Below are positions 1 through 9,896 of a stretch of 64,000 nucleotides of DNA, one piece after another. Location of the stretch: positions 1-64,000 of the IMG/VR virus record IMGVR_UViG_3300034101_005796. One strand, 5' to 3'. The notes beneath the pieces are model-generated. The model was not told the DNA's origin. It made no database searches and saw only the letters and a list, made by a program, of their open reading frames with translations. Position 1 is the first letter of the stretch. Each line of letters starts with the position of its first letter. Made by a program: the position numbers and the translations under genes. This DNA comes from a virus.

Positions 1-141
1 GCCACCACCGCCGCCGCCACCACCGCCGCCGCCACCACCGCCACCACCGCCACCACCACCGCCACCACCACCGCCACCACCACCGCCACCACCACCGCCA
101 CCACCACCGCCACCACCGCCACCACCGCCACCACCGCCGCC
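1..141 (-). repeat. GCC/ACC trinucleotide tract encoding poly-glycine
   Basis: Every triplet from base 1 to 141 is GCC or ACC, read on the minus strand as 47 consecutive glycine codons (GGC/GGT), and the tract continues past the window edge. Locally it forms near-perfect 9- and 12-bp repeats, so its length could vary by slippage. It lies inside the reading frame of the gene at 1-618. Confidence 0.95.
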
Positions 142-618
142 GCTCGACTGCGAACCTCCAGCGCCAAACTCAACTTTGGCCGGAAGCGAACGCGACGAAT
201 AAATCTCGCCGCCGACCGTATATTCTACATCCATCACACAAGCCAGATCAAGGCCCGTCTCGCCCCATAGATCTCTTGCTGCGCTATCCAGCGTCCGAAT
301 ATCCGGTTGCAGCAGGTAATAAGGATCGTCTTGCTGCGTTATCACCGTCGGCGCCGAGACGCTGGCAGAACACACCAACTCCAAATTTGCCGCATCGCGC
401 AACGACCACTTCAATTCCGACGGTTGCGCATCAATCGCCGCCCCTGTGCCGGGAAAGAAAAACACACCCAACCTAAAATTGTCTCCGGCGCGCAATCTCA
501 ATACGCCATTTTCCGTCAGCGAGCTGGCCAGATCTCTGCTGCGCAAATCGACCTGCAGGTCAATCAAGTCCCATTCCAGCGCAATCCATGGCAACCTTGC
601 TGCCGCCGCCGTGTTCAT
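1..618 (-). CDS. Tail-fibre-like protein with poly-Gly tract (3' end cut by window)
   Basis: Starts at ATG 618, just beyond the stop of the upstream fibre gene at 620, and is open to base 1 (206 codons seen). The first ~150 residues resemble the C-terminal module of that upstream protein: LPWIALEWDLIDLQVDLRSR against VPWLLETWELVDLHVLARSR, and a shared VGGEIYSS / VKGGKSYSS segment. The module is followed by GGSQSS and at least 47 glycines. Poly-glycine in phage adhesins can pack as polyglycine-II helices; whether that applies here is inference. Probably a distal tail or receptor-contact protein. The carboxyl end is unknown. Confidence 0.75.
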   Translation of the reverse strand, partial: MNTAAAARLPWIALEWDLIDLQVDLRSRDLASSLTENGVLRLRAGDNFRLGVFFFPGTGAAIDAQPSELKWSLRDAANLELVCSASVSAPTVITQQDDPYYLLQPDIRTLDSAARDLWGETGLDLACVMDVEYTVGGEIYSSRSLPAKVEFGAGGSQSSGGGGGGGGGGGGGGGGGGGGGGGGGGGGGGGGGGGGGGGGGGGGGGG

Positions 619-619
619 A

Positions 620-3600
620 TCAGGGGCGGCTCACATCGAGGTCCAGCAACACCGGGAAAGTTTTGGAGCTATACGACTTGCCGCCCTTCACCCAATCCAC
701 ATCCGCCACGCAAGCCAGCGGAGCGTTTTTCTCATTCTCCTCGGCCCATTCCAGGACCACTTCCCTCTCGGTCGCCCCCGTGGTGAAGGAAAGCTCGTAA
801 TAAGTCTGCTCCTCGACCGTCACCGCCACCGGGGGATTGCCCTCGACCACAATCAAGTCTTCCAAGTTATCCGCTTTGCGGATGGTCAGCCGCAGCTTTT
901 CGGGAGCCAACTCAAACACCGCATCGTCGCCCCCCACGAAAAAGACCACACAATTGACCGTGTCTCCGATTTTAAGGCGCAACTTCCGATCCTCGAACAT
1001 CGTGCTTTGCACCTCCCGCGATCTCGCCAGCACATGCAGATCCACCAGCTCCCAAGTCTCCAGCAACCACGGCACCCGCAAAGCCGCCGCGAAATCCCCT
1101 TCCACGACCTCGCCCAAAGCCACGTTGAACCGCACCACCGCAGGCAAAGAGACTTCAAACCCCGCGGCCTGCGCCGTAATGCTCGTGATGTAGGTGCCTG
1201 GGCGTGTTGGGCGCCCTAGCAACCGACCATCCTTGGAAAGCCGCACCCCCATCGGCAGACCCGTGGCCGTCCACACCGCCGGACTCGGCGACGACACAAA
1301 AGCCACATTTACATCCTCGCCCGTTTTCACATCAATCCCGCCGGTCGATATGGCGCTGCTTACCGTCACGGTCGTGCGCGGCAACGTCGTCACAATGCTC
1401 ACATTGGCCGTCACATTCACTTGCCGCGCGGTGGATTGCGGCGGCAACTGTGTCGCCCGCAGCGTGATCGCCGTGTTCAACGGCGTCCCGGCCGACCCCA
1501 CCAAAAAAGACCTGTCCGGCCCGTTGGCCCCATAAACTGGCGGTTCATTCTCTACCAGCCAACCAGTCGGCGCCGAAAGGATCGTCCACTCGGCCCGGTG
1601 GGTCGCCACCAGTGGGATCCGCTGCGTGGTGTTCACCACCCCGCGCCATGAAATATTATTCGCGCCAATGATGCCAGTCGGCTGCGGAGCCGCAAAAAAC
1701 AACTCCAAAGTCTCAACGTCCGGCAATCCCTTCGGTGTGGGTGCATTGTAATGCCTGCGACTCACGTAGGTCGGTCTTTGCGACGCGGAACCCCACGCTG
1801 TCATGTAAGTCGTGCGGGCCGCTATCAGCGTCCCTGTGTTGACCTTGAACGTCGCACGATACTCCACACCCGCAGCGCAAAGCGTTGAAACAGGTATAGT
1901 GCCGGGGAAAGCACTATACAAATACGAGAGAGCGTCGACCGCCGCCACGGTGCTTTCCAATGCCAGAGACCCGAGCACGCCCCCTGCTCCGGCTGGCGCA
2001 GGGATCGGTGTCGGCGCAACCGTTGAAGCAGGCTGCAGATCAACGACGCCAACCCAACTGGGAATAACGATGCTGTCGTTATTCAGGCGCATTGTCGCTG
2101 TGCCAAAAAAGGCCGGTATTGCCGCATCCACTGTCTCAGCAATAGATGAGGGAGTGGAGACATATTCGCGGCTGCGCAAAAGAACATTGATGTTAAATGT
2201 GCGTGGCGCCACATCGGGCGCATTCCACGCGCCCAACAAGATACTTGCACGCTGGGCAGAAGACGGGAAAAATGACCGCTGGCCATTCACCGTCACCTCG
2301 ACGGCATGCTGTTTTGTCTCAGCGTTTTGCCACGACAACTCACCATAGAGGGAAAAAGAAGATGGCGGAACGTCCTCGGTCCCGTAAACCGTCTCCTGCG
2401 TTCCCATCTCTCCCCATACGCGATAGAGATTGCCTAGCCGCAGGGCCGTTACGGGCCGTAGCCGTGGAGCGATCACGTTGACCGTCACTGTCGCAGCCGC
2501 CGTTGTATAGGGATTGGTCATCGTAATGGACAAGACGACATTGCCCTCCTGTTCATCAGTAAACACGCCCGAGATTGTTCTGTTATTGGGATTATACGTC
2601 AGACCCTTCGGGAGGTTGATGACCGCAAACGATGTCGCATTGCTTGCCGTAATCACGTAAGTAAATGGTTCTCCCGCTATGGCGCTGACCGTGCTAGGGC
2701 TACTTAAAACGGGGACTGGCACCGCCACCTGCACCCGCACATTAGCCGTCACTGTCGCGCCAAGGTTGGAAGCAGTTAGGGCGAACGTCTTGGTGCCGCC
2801 GTCGCCAAACACCCCAGACAAAGTGCGCGTCTGCGCATCGTAAGTAATACCCGGCTCCGTGCTGGTCCCGCTAATGCTCGTAGCATTGCTCGCCGTGGCG
2901 AGATACGAAAAGAATTGCCCGGCCGTTGCCGAAACCGCTGTCGCGCTGGTAAAGACAGGCTGCACTACGGTCGAGGTGATCACGAGCGTTTTCGTGTCGG
3001 TGGCATTTGGATTGATTGCTTGCAGTGTGACGCTGAAAGATCCTGTCGTCGTTGGCACCCCACTGATGCGAAAGGTAGTGCCATCGTAAGATAATCCGGC
3101 ACCGATGGCCGCAGTGCCAAGTGTCACCGCAAAACTTGTGGCATTGCTTCCGCTCACCTGATAGCTAAAAGGAAAACCCACCTGCGCCGCCGCCGTTAAG
3201 GGACTGGTAATCACCGGAGAGATCACCACCGCATTGATCGTTAGTGTCCTCGTGATCGATTCGTAAGCGTTGCTTGCCGTAATGGTCACTGTGCGTGTTC
3301 CCCCGGTGGACAATGTGCCAGAAAGAACTCGCGTGGTGGAGTTAAACGCCAAACCCGTGGAACCAACATCAACGCTCACAGTCGTGGCCGAGGTCGTCGT
3401 CACCGTATAAGCCAATGGCACACCTACTGTGGCGCTGATCGACAGCGAGCTAGTGATGGCTGGCACCGGCGCCGTCACAACGACCTGTATGCTCACCGTT
3501 CTCGACCCGAATCTGTTCGTGGCCGTCACGGCTATGCTCTGCGTGCCAATGGCAGTGAAAGTCCCGCTGATGCGACGGGTCGCGGCGTCAAAAGTGAATC

Positions 3601-4591
3601 CCTGCAGGTTTCCAAAGTTGGCCGTAATTGTAGAGTAATCGCTGGCTTGAACGACAAACACAAAGGGATCTCCCGCCGTCGCGGCGACTGTCGCTCCACT
3701 TATTGCCGGAACCGGAATACCTCTGGAATAATACTCAAATGTGGCGCTGCGACTGACCGTGGTCAACCCTCCCGTGATATAATACCTTGTTAAGCTCGGG
3801 CTGTTAAAGATGACCCCCTGTGTAACTTGCGGATTGACCGGAACACCATATCTTGCGGTTGCCCTGTAAAATCCCGCTTCTTGTAAGCCATAACGCGGCG
3901 CCAGCAGATACGGCCCTAAACCAGCGCGCCAACTTCCACCCCATTCCGGGCTGACATTGGCAATGAAGGAGTCCTCGTATGCCACTAGAAATGTTGGCAC
4001 ATGTCGGACGAAAGTCGTATTGCCATCAGAGACAGCGGCCTGCCATACGGATATAGGTGGCGTAACTCCTAAATGTTCGTACGCCATATCACCAGCACCA
4101 CCTTCGATACGCACCCGACCCACATAGGTAGGCAATTCAAGACCAGAAAATTCCAAATTCTCCTCGACCGCATCACGATAGATCAGCGCCCCATCGACCG
4201 CCGCTTCCGGGTCGCTGCCCACACTCAAGTAAAGAGTGCAGTTGATGGAGCTGGTCACTTCGCTAGTGGCATTCTTGATCGCGACAGTGATAGGCACAAC
4301 CTTCGACGCATTGGCTGTATTGTTTAGCGCTATCTCATTGCCGCTCCAATTATTGACCAAGATGCGCGCTTGTGCGCTAAACCGAGGAAGGCTCACCGCG
4401 GGTAAGCCCGGCACCCTGATCTCGACCCAGTGAGAACCTGTGTCTGCATTTGTCCACGAAAGGTCCACATAATACTCAAAATACGTCGGTGCCTCGAAGA
4501 GCTGGAAAACGGAGGCCTGAAAAGTGGACGGGGGGCCGAGCTTTCGAGAAACCGGGCCGAGCGTCAGGTTTGTTGGTGCTACAAGCGACAT
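620..4591 (-). CDS. Large tail fibre / baseplate protein with Ig-like (He_PIG) repeats
   Basis: About 1323 residues from ATG 4591, one base after the stop of the upstream gene; an in-frame ATG at 4633 lies inside that gene and is less likely. Residues ~290-710 hold five tandem putative-Ig (He_PIG-type) domains of ~80 residues, each with the pattern 'ATAG.P F.Y.V.AS.A ... L.Y...TR.LSG'. A sixth, divergent copy lies near residue 1150. The last ~150 residues form a module repeated in the next gene. He_PIG repeats are common in phage and bacterial surface adhesins. Likely a long extended fibre or tail-tip protein; exact role not known. Confidence 0.8.
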   Translation of the reverse strand: MSLVAPTNLTLGPVSRKLGPPSTFQASVFQLFEAPTYFEYYVDLSWTNADTGSHWVEIRVPGLPAVSLPRFSAQARILVNNWSGNEIALNNTANASKVVPITVAIKNATSEVTSSINCTLYLSVGSDPEAAVDGALIYRDAVEENLEFSGLELPTYVGRVRIEGGAGDMAYEHLGVTPPISVWQAAVSDGNTTFVRHVPTFLVAYEDSFIANVSPEWGGSWRAGLGPYLLAPRYGLQEAGFYRATARYGVPVNPQVTQGVIFNSPSLTRYYITGGLTTVSRSATFEYYSRGIPVPAISGATVAATAGDPFVFVVQASDYSTITANFGNLQGFTFDAATRRISGTFTAIGTQSIAVTATNRFGSRTVSIQVVVTAPVPAITSSLSISATVGVPLAYTVTTTSATTVSVDVGSTGLAFNSTTRVLSGTLSTGGTRTVTITASNAYESITRTLTINAVVISPVITSPLTAAAQVGFPFSYQVSGSNATSFAVTLGTAAIGAGLSYDGTTFRISGVPTTTGSFSVTLQAINPNATDTKTLVITSTVVQPVFTSATAVSATAGQFFSYLATASNATSISGTSTEPGITYDAQTRTLSGVFGDGGTKTFALTASNLGATVTANVRVQVAVPVPVLSSPSTVSAIAGEPFTYVITASNATSFAVINLPKGLTYNPNNRTISGVFTDEQEGNVVLSITMTNPYTTAAATVTVNVIAPRLRPVTALRLGNLYRVWGEMGTQETVYGTEDVPPSSFSLYGELSWQNAETKQHAVEVTVNGQRSFFPSSAQRASILLGAWNAPDVAPRTFNINVLLRSREYVSTPSSIAETVDAAIPAFFGTATMRLNNDSIVIPSWVGVVDLQPASTVAPTPIPAPAGAGGVLGSLALESTVAAVDALSYLYSAFPGTIPVSTLCAAGVEYRATFKVNTGTLIAARTTYMTAWGSASQRPTYVSRRHYNAPTPKGLPDVETLELFFAAPQPTGIIGANNISWRGVVNTTQRIPLVATHRAEWTILSAPTGWLVENEPPVYGANGPDRSFLVGSAGTPLNTAITLRATQLPPQSTARQVNVTANVSIVTTLPRTTVTVSSAISTGGIDVKTGEDVNVAFVSSPSPAVWTATGLPMGVRLSKDGRLLGRPTRPGTYITSITAQAAGFEVSLPAVVRFNVALGEVVEGDFAAALRVPWLLETWELVDLHVLARSREVQSTMFEDRKLRLKIGDTVNCVVFFVGGDDAVFELAPEKLRLTIRKADNLEDLIVVEGNPPVAVTVEEQTYYELSFTTGATEREVVLEWAEENEKNAPLACVADVDWVKGGKSYSSKTFPVLLDLDVSRP
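2470..3720 (-). repeat. Five tandem Ig-like (He_PIG) domain repeats
   Basis: Protein-level repeats of ~80 residues inside the large fibre gene. Each has a TAG.PF.Y.V core, then L.Y (or F.) ...R.(L/I)SG.., then T.TA.N. They are clear in translation but diverged in nucleotide sequence. Boundaries are approximate. Confidence 0.75.
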
Positions 4592-4592
4592 G

Positions 4593-5408
4593 CTATTTCT
4601 CTCCCGTCCCGCCGTGGCAATAGTAAGCCACATACCCGCGCGGATCCGCTACATCGTTCTGCGTGTCAAAGTATGACATCCGTATACGCAATACAAAATC
4701 GGGTCCGGTCGGTAGCTGCGCAGGCAAAGCGCCGACCACCCTATTGTAGCGAATGATGTCCGCTGTGAATGCCTCTTCCGAGGAGTTGGCATTCAAACGC
4801 GAACGCTTCATCATCACGCCGAACGTGTGTTCCGACACGACATCCGTAATGAACAGTTGCTGTTCAATCAGCGGCTCCCGCCATTCGTAACGGTCGATGT
4901 TCGGGCCCAGCGGTGATGGCTGCGACTCCGTGCGCCGCATTCCGATCTCCCACACCATATTCCACGAGACATCCGTATTGTTGCTCATGAGGCGCACGTC
5001 GAGCTGACGGCGCAGGGTGAAGGTGCTGCCCAGCGTCAGACCCTCCGGCGTAAAAGCAATCGTGTAGAGGATCCTTTCAAACGCCTTGGGATAAAAAGAG
5101 TTGGTGTTTTTGTAGCGCGTCAAGGGATACCAAAAGGAACCCGCGGAGCCGAAATACTCACCAGGCGCCACCTTTTGCGGTGGCCAACTGTTGAAGGCGG
5201 GCAGCGTAATGGTTTCGCCCGTGCCATTCTGCAGCACGCTGGTGCCCACCGGCACGGCTGGCAGCACGATTCCCGAACCACTCGTCCCAAAAGCGATCGC
5301 CGTGGCCGATCCCAAAAACGCTTCTACTGTAGCATCGTGAATCGCCGGGAGAAAACCAAGCGGGGGCGTGGGCAGTCCTTCAATCTTTTCTGTGCCTTTG
5401 ATGATCAT
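4593..5408 (-). CDS. Tail-associated protein, paralogous to end of upstream gene
   Basis: 271 residues, ATG 5408 coupled to the upstream stop by an ATGA overlap. The central part (YFGSAGSFW..., NTNSFYPKAFERILYTIAF, then a strand-rich LDVRLMS segment) resembles the last ~250 residues of the 903-residue upstream protein (FGSSASYA..., QNTFYPLEMERELWRIML, VRIRML). The module therefore looks duplicated between neighbouring genes. No enzyme motif is seen. Its place downstream of the tape measure suggests a baseplate or fibre component. Function not recognised. Confidence 0.7.
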   Translation of the reverse strand: MIIKGTEKIEGLPTPPLGFLPAIHDATVEAFLGSATAIAFGTSGSGIVLPAVPVGTSVLQNGTGETITLPAFNSWPPQKVAPGEYFGSAGSFWYPLTRYKNTNSFYPKAFERILYTIAFTPEGLTLGSTFTLRRQLDVRLMSNNTDVSWNMVWEIGMRRTESQPSPLGPNIDRYEWREPLIEQQLFITDVVSEHTFGVMMKRSRLNANSSEEAFTADIIRYNRVVGALPAQLPTGPDFVLRIRMSYFDTQNDVADPRGYVAYYCHGGTGEK

Positions 5409-8116
5409 AGTCGGATCTGCAATTTGCCTGAGGGCGTAATCAGGGCTATTTGGCCGCGTGGGTCGAACAACTCCTCGGGATCGCTTTCCAGAGAGTCATC
5501 AATATCGAAGGCCGTCAGGCGCAGGCGCAAAGCTGAAGGCAGCGGAAAGGCGACCCCATCCGACGCCTTGCCATACGCCCGCCATGATGTGCTCATCCCG
5601 CCGCTTTCACGGAGAATGGAGAGGTTCCACGCGAATGTTTCTTGCGCTGAGGACAAGCCGATGCGCGTTCTGCCCAATACAATCGGGGCCGCCGCTGGCC
5701 CCAGAAACGATTCGGAGGCAATGATCGGCACCGCCTCGCACTGCAGAAAATACTGAGCTGCATAATCCACGCGCCCCCGCCCGCGCGCCTCGTCATCAAA
5801 AAAGCTGCCCAGCATGCGGATACGCACTTCGCCACTGGCCGTCAGCGTTGCCCCAACGGGGAACTGGTCTCCGGTCAGCATAATCCGCCACAGTTCGCGC
5901 TCCATTTCCAGCGGATAAAACGTATTTTGATCTCGGAACACGCGATACAAACACCTCCCATCGTCTGCGAAAAATCCATTGGCAGGCACGTTCTGCCCCT
6001 TCCGCCCTCCCCCGCCCGGCAAAGCGAGCGGTGTGCTCGCCTGATACACCTTCGGCCGACGTGTCGACCCCGTCAACGAGGGAACAGCCGCCACCGCCGC
6101 GTAAGATGCACTGCTGCCAAAATAGGTTGTGCCGTTATATTCGATCGCCGTGCCATAATAAATGGCAGGCAGCAAATACGGCCAACGGTCTCCCTTCAAC
6201 ATCGACTCCGACCGCGCGGGCCAGCTAACGGGTTTTGCGGGCTCTTCAGGCACCGCATCTTCAACCACGCTGCCCTTTTCATCGAGCGTGGCCTTTTGCC
6301 CCATCTTTCCGATGCTTCCCGTTCCGGGCAGCAACACGCGGTAAAGCACACCGACCGGAAGAGCGTCCGGGTCTTTCGTATTCGCTGCCGCGGAATTTTC
6401 GACTTGCTGCACTTGATCCGACAAATCCGTCCCTGTCGGGTAGTTTTGCTTGATGGTGTTGCCCGGCGCAGGCACCACCACGATCTGGGAAGCCAAAGTA
6501 TTGGTGGATCCCACCGTCGCAATGTCGGGCAGCAACTCACCCACCGCAGGAAGTTGAAATCCGACGATCGGCGCTCCGCTGGCAATGCCCGTGGTGCCCG
6601 CACGCGGTATGAGTTGTTCGACAATGGCAATCCGCCGCAGCATTTCATCGAGAAGCGGTTTAAGCCCGACCACTTGCTCCTGCGTATGCTCATGCGGCTC
6701 CCAATCCCTTACCGTGGGTGCGCCCTGCACCGTAACCACAATGCCGTTGGCGGGTGGCGCGGCAGAAAATTCCAGCGTCAGTGAATTTTCATCTTCAAGG
6801 CGTGCCGTGTAAGCCGTTCCAAACGCTAAAACATTCCATTCGTCGTCGTTCGTCCGAACAATGATGTTCGCCACCGCACCGTTAAGACCATGAACCACCT
6901 CGAACTCGGTGGAAGATCCGTTGCCAAGAGTCGTCGAATACGACTGCGGCCCCGTGACCACCTGATTCGGCAGAAAAGGCACATAAGTCACCGGGTTGGT
7001 TCGTAGCCAATCCGTGCTTGGTGCCACCGCCATATCGGGCATGATCTGCGGGCGCACGATCGTCAGCGTCGTCTGCCACAGTTTCCGCGTCACCGTGCCC
7101 TCCGAGAAATCTCGGGGATTCTTGTAAAAATCGGCTTCCGCCTCAAAAGGCACGGTGATCCTTTCGCTGTCGCGCAGAGCAAAAAACAACTCCGCTCGGT
7201 CCAGCGGCAGCTCAAACGTCCAGTCTCCCGGCGGCGCGGAGTAGACGACCACCTGCAATTCTTCGACATCGCTCCCCGCCAAATCTCCCACAAATTCGAT
7301 GTGCGCGGTATCGTTGAGGGGATTTGTCACCACCACGGACCCGACCCGTCCCGTGGGAAGATCGAGCATTCTGTTGATGGCCTGCTCGATTTGACGAGGC
7401 CCATCATCGCGACTTAAAAGACCCGTTTTTGCGTATTGGCCATAGCGCAACTGATAAACGCCTTGAAAGGTTGGCGGCACATAAAACTCCTGAATCTCAT
7501 TCCAAAAATATGTGTTTGAGGGATCGGCGCCACCATTGACCAAGGTTTTGATCGTGGGCGCATTCGGCAAAACGCGATCGGCCGAGTCCGAAAATGCGTA
7601 AGGGGCTACCGTCAGCCGCAACTCATACGCCCAATGGCCATCGGTCTCCACGCCCGTGAAGCGCACGAAACTCACCGGCACCAGCCGATTCGCTGCTACC
7701 GTTAGCAACTGAGCCGCGCCGTCGCTCCTCCGAATCAGCACCCCTCCGGGAATGTCCATACACACAAAAGACGAAGCCTTGCCGGAAAGTGCATTCAACG
7801 CCGCAGAAATGTCCGCCGCCGTAGAGGTCGCCGAAAGAAACTCCGTGGTATTCACTCCGACCTGAGTGGAGGCCGTGCCGATCTTGATCCGATACAGCCC
7901 GCTGGCTGGACGCTGATCGACAGGGCCAATTCCTACCCGCAAGGCAGCGATCTCCTGCACGCGCTCGGTGAATCGGTTGTCCTTGAACTCCAGAAAGCGC
8001 AAGCTGTAGCGCAGAGCGCCCCCGGCAACCACGGGCGGAAACCGCAGCTCATCACCCGCCGCCGTCAAGCACGCGCGGCCGTTGTAAAGGTCGACGTAAA
8101 ATAGATTTCCGGTCAC
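5405..8116 (-). CDS. Large tail/baseplate protein
   Basis: 903 residues from GTG 8116, preceded by GGGGAG and by a TTGACG box 14 nt upstream of the start. The N-terminal ~450 residues are beta-rich with several similar repeats; residues ~480-520 hold a short helical 'EQVVGLKPLLDEMLRRIAIVEQ' stretch that could be a trimerising stalk. The C-terminal ~250 residues form the module also found in the next gene. Size and position fit a tail-tip or baseplate protein. No family recognised with certainty. Confidence 0.7.
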   Translation of the reverse strand: MTGNLFYVDLYNGRACLTAAGDELRFPPVVAGGALRYSLRFLEFKDNRFTERVQEIAALRVGIGPVDQRPASGLYRIKIGTASTQVGVNTTEFLSATSTAADISAALNALSGKASSFVCMDIPGGVLIRRSDGAAQLLTVAANRLVPVSFVRFTGVETDGHWAYELRLTVAPYAFSDSADRVLPNAPTIKTLVNGGADPSNTYFWNEIQEFYVPPTFQGVYQLRYGQYAKTGLLSRDDGPRQIEQAINRMLDLPTGRVGSVVVTNPLNDTAHIEFVGDLAGSDVEELQVVVYSAPPGDWTFELPLDRAELFFALRDSERITVPFEAEADFYKNPRDFSEGTVTRKLWQTTLTIVRPQIMPDMAVAPSTDWLRTNPVTYVPFLPNQVVTGPQSYSTTLGNGSSTEFEVVHGLNGAVANIIVRTNDDEWNVLAFGTAYTARLEDENSLTLEFSAAPPANGIVVTVQGAPTVRDWEPHEHTQEQVVGLKPLLDEMLRRIAIVEQLIPRAGTTGIASGAPIVGFQLPAVGELLPDIATVGSTNTLASQIVVVPAPGNTIKQNYPTGTDLSDQVQQVENSAAANTKDPDALPVGVLYRVLLPGTGSIGKMGQKATLDEKGSVVEDAVPEEPAKPVSWPARSESMLKGDRWPYLLPAIYYGTAIEYNGTTYFGSSASYAAVAAVPSLTGSTRRPKVYQASTPLALPGGGGRKGQNVPANGFFADDGRCLYRVFRDQNTFYPLEMERELWRIMLTGDQFPVGATLTASGEVRIRMLGSFFDDEARGRGRVDYAAQYFLQCEAVPIIASESFLGPAAAPIVLGRTRIGLSSAQETFAWNLSILRESGGMSTSWRAYGKASDGVAFPLPSALRLRLTAFDIDDSLESDPEELFDPRGQIALITPSGKLQIRL

Positions 8117-8140
8117 TTACTCCCCATTGCCGTCAACTCG

Positions 8141-8326
8141 TCAACTTCCGGTGCTCTCATCCGGTTCGGAAGACTGAACTCGAAAGTGCGCCGGGGAGAA
8201 ACTCATGACCTCATAGGGAAATGGCAGCTGCAGAATCGACTGCTCCTCGGCATTGAGCGCCCGCAGGCGGCGCTCCTTGTTGAGACCAAACCCATCTGAA
8301 AGCAGCAAAGAGCTTAGGTCAGCCAT
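8141..8326 (-). CDS. Small hypothetical tail-region protein
   Basis: 61 residues from ATG 8326 behind a very strong ribosome-binding site (AGGAGGAGGA, 4-5 nt spacing). The sequence is acidic at the C-terminus (EPDESTGS) with no signal peptide or membrane segment. Its TGA is embedded in the GTTGACGAGTTGACG segment ahead of the next gene. Function unknown. Confidence 0.7.
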   Translation of the reverse strand: MADLSSLLLSDGFGLNKERRLRALNAEEQSILQLPFPYEVMSFSPAHFRVQSSEPDESTGS

Positions 8327-8338
8327 GGCTTCCTCCTC

Positions 8339-9319
8339 CTAAGCAGTCCAGAATTTGCCCTCATTGGGCGTATTAAAAGCGGCCGCAAACTGCTCTTCGG
8401 CGAAAGCCGCTGCCGCACCGAGTAGCGCTGCAGGCGCCACGGTGTATCGACCCACGAGAAAAGCCAGGGTTGGATCCAACTGCCAAGGCGCCAAGTTGAA
8501 AGGGCGGTCATTTTTCTCTGCATAGTTCAGGTTCCAGAACACATTGTGCTTTACATACACTTCATGGGAGCCGCCGGGCGGTTCCACGCTCACGGCTTCT
8601 ACCTGCGACGATCCTTCGCCCTGGGGACCCAAAAAATAAATCGTGGCAATGAGCAGGTAGTCAATGCCGTCGTCCGGAGCCACCTCTCGAGCCGCCGCAA
8701 ATCCCCCGCCCGGCTGGTTCGTCCCGATATTGAGATTCTTGTCTGGCATCGTGCCGACGCGGATGAGTGGCCTTCTTCCAAGGATGTCCATCGCCTGCGT
8801 GTCGATCATCACATTGTAGTCCACCAGCTGGCCCGTCACCACGTTGCCGATCACATCGGCCGTCAGCTTATATGTCGGTCGCGCTTGCGCTATGTAGACC
8901 TGCACCTGCGACAAGCTGCGCTCGTTTTTCTCCTCCGCCCGATCCGTGACGTCCATCGTCACCGTGTCTCCCTCCAAAGAAAGCGGCGACTTCCATGACA
9001 CTCCCTTCGCCTTGAAAAAAGCCATCTCGGTCGGGACGAGGGAAAATGCGCCTTCCGGAATAGGGATGAAGGGTTCGTCCAATAAGCTGATTTCTTCTTC
9101 GGTGATATTGCCCTCATCATCACTCTTCTGCCTTTTGTAGATGGGCGCGTCGCCATTGACAAAACCCGGCCTCACTTTGATTTCCCAACCTGTGCCGCCC
9201 GTGCTCATGACCTCGGTGAACCAAGGATGTCGGAAGAACTGATTCGGAGCCTTCGCTGTATAGTAAGCCTCACTCCGCCGAGCCCCGCGACCCACTGACC
9301 TAAAATACACTTGGCTCAT
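8339..9319 (-). CDS. Hypothetical tail protein
   Basis: 326 residues from ATG 9319, which overlaps the upstream TGA as ATGA. An in-frame ATG at 9343 would add eight residues. The protein is beta-rich with many charged loops, no membrane segment and no recognised catalytic motif. It belongs to the run of tail genes after the tape measure; probably structural. Family not recognised. Confidence 0.7.
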   Translation of the reverse strand: MSQVYFRSVGRGARRSEAYYTAKAPNQFFRHPWFTEVMSTGGTGWEIKVRPGFVNGDAPIYKRQKSDDEGNITEEEISLLDEPFIPIPEGAFSLVPTEMAFFKAKGVSWKSPLSLEGDTVTMDVTDRAEEKNERSLSQVQVYIAQARPTYKLTADVIGNVVTGQLVDYNVMIDTQAMDILGRRPLIRVGTMPDKNLNIGTNQPGGGFAAAREVAPDDGIDYLLIATIYFLGPQGEGSSQVEAVSVEPPGGSHEVYVKHNVFWNLNYAEKNDRPFNLAPWQLDPTLAFLVGRYTVAPAALLGAAAAFAEEQFAAAFNTPNEGKFWTA

Positions 9320-9894
9320 GCCACGTGGAAAAAGTGACGCCATCCCAAGCCGCGCGGCCCCATGGCGTCGAGTCTTTTGGAAGTGCTGTGTCGGTAGGAA
9401 AAATAAGCAATCTGGTAAATTCTCGCAATCGGCGCTTCAGTATCAATCAAGACCAAGGGCGCATAACCGACCAGTCCTCCCTCAGAGCCCCCTCCTCTCG
9501 GGCTGTCATAAATGTCGATCCCCAGATCCTCGCTGCTCGCCCCTTCCTGTGTCCCGGCGATCATTCGACCCGTCGCTTCATCGACCCGCACCTTCAAGCA
9601 CAACCACGCCCGCGGCGCGGGGATCTGCAACTCCAGATTGGTTTGCGAGATAACCTTGCCATCAGAGCCCACGGGTTCCACCCCGTTCACATACCCTGCC
9701 GTCATAGCTGCCGTGAGGGTTTGTTGCCCCACTGCTGCGTCGACCAAATGAAAAGCACCCTGAAAAGACGCACTCGATTGGCTGCTGTAAATTGTGGTGC
9801 GCCGCCGCCGCCCGCGCCCGATCGAGCGGGAATAAAGATTGGCCCCGGCATAAACTACCGGCGCCGAAGGCCGAAGAAAAATCGGGACGATCAT
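9316..9894 (-). CDS. Hypothetical tail protein
   Basis: 192 residues from ATG 9894, two bases after the upstream TAG (TAG-TT-ATG, the same junction seen at 11376/11373). The extra upstream open frame to 10047 lies inside the neighbouring gene and is rejected. A basic IGRGRRRR run near residue 28 is followed by a mixed alpha/beta body. Likely structural; no family recognised. Confidence 0.7.
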   Translation of the reverse strand: MIVPIFLRPSAPVVYAGANLYSRSIGRGRRRRTTIYSSQSSASFQGAFHLVDAAVGQQTLTAAMTAGYVNGVEPVGSDGKVISQTNLELQIPAPRAWLCLKVRVDEATGRMIAGTQEGASSEDLGIDIYDSPRGGGSEGGLVGYAPLVLIDTEAPIARIYQIAYFSYRHSTSKRLDAMGPRGLGWRHFFHVA

Positions 9895-9896
9895 AA

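Noticed and set aside
446-1219. 257-codon plus-strand frame opposite the fibre genes
   Set aside because: His/Arg/Pro-rich shadow protein crossing two real minus-strand genes.
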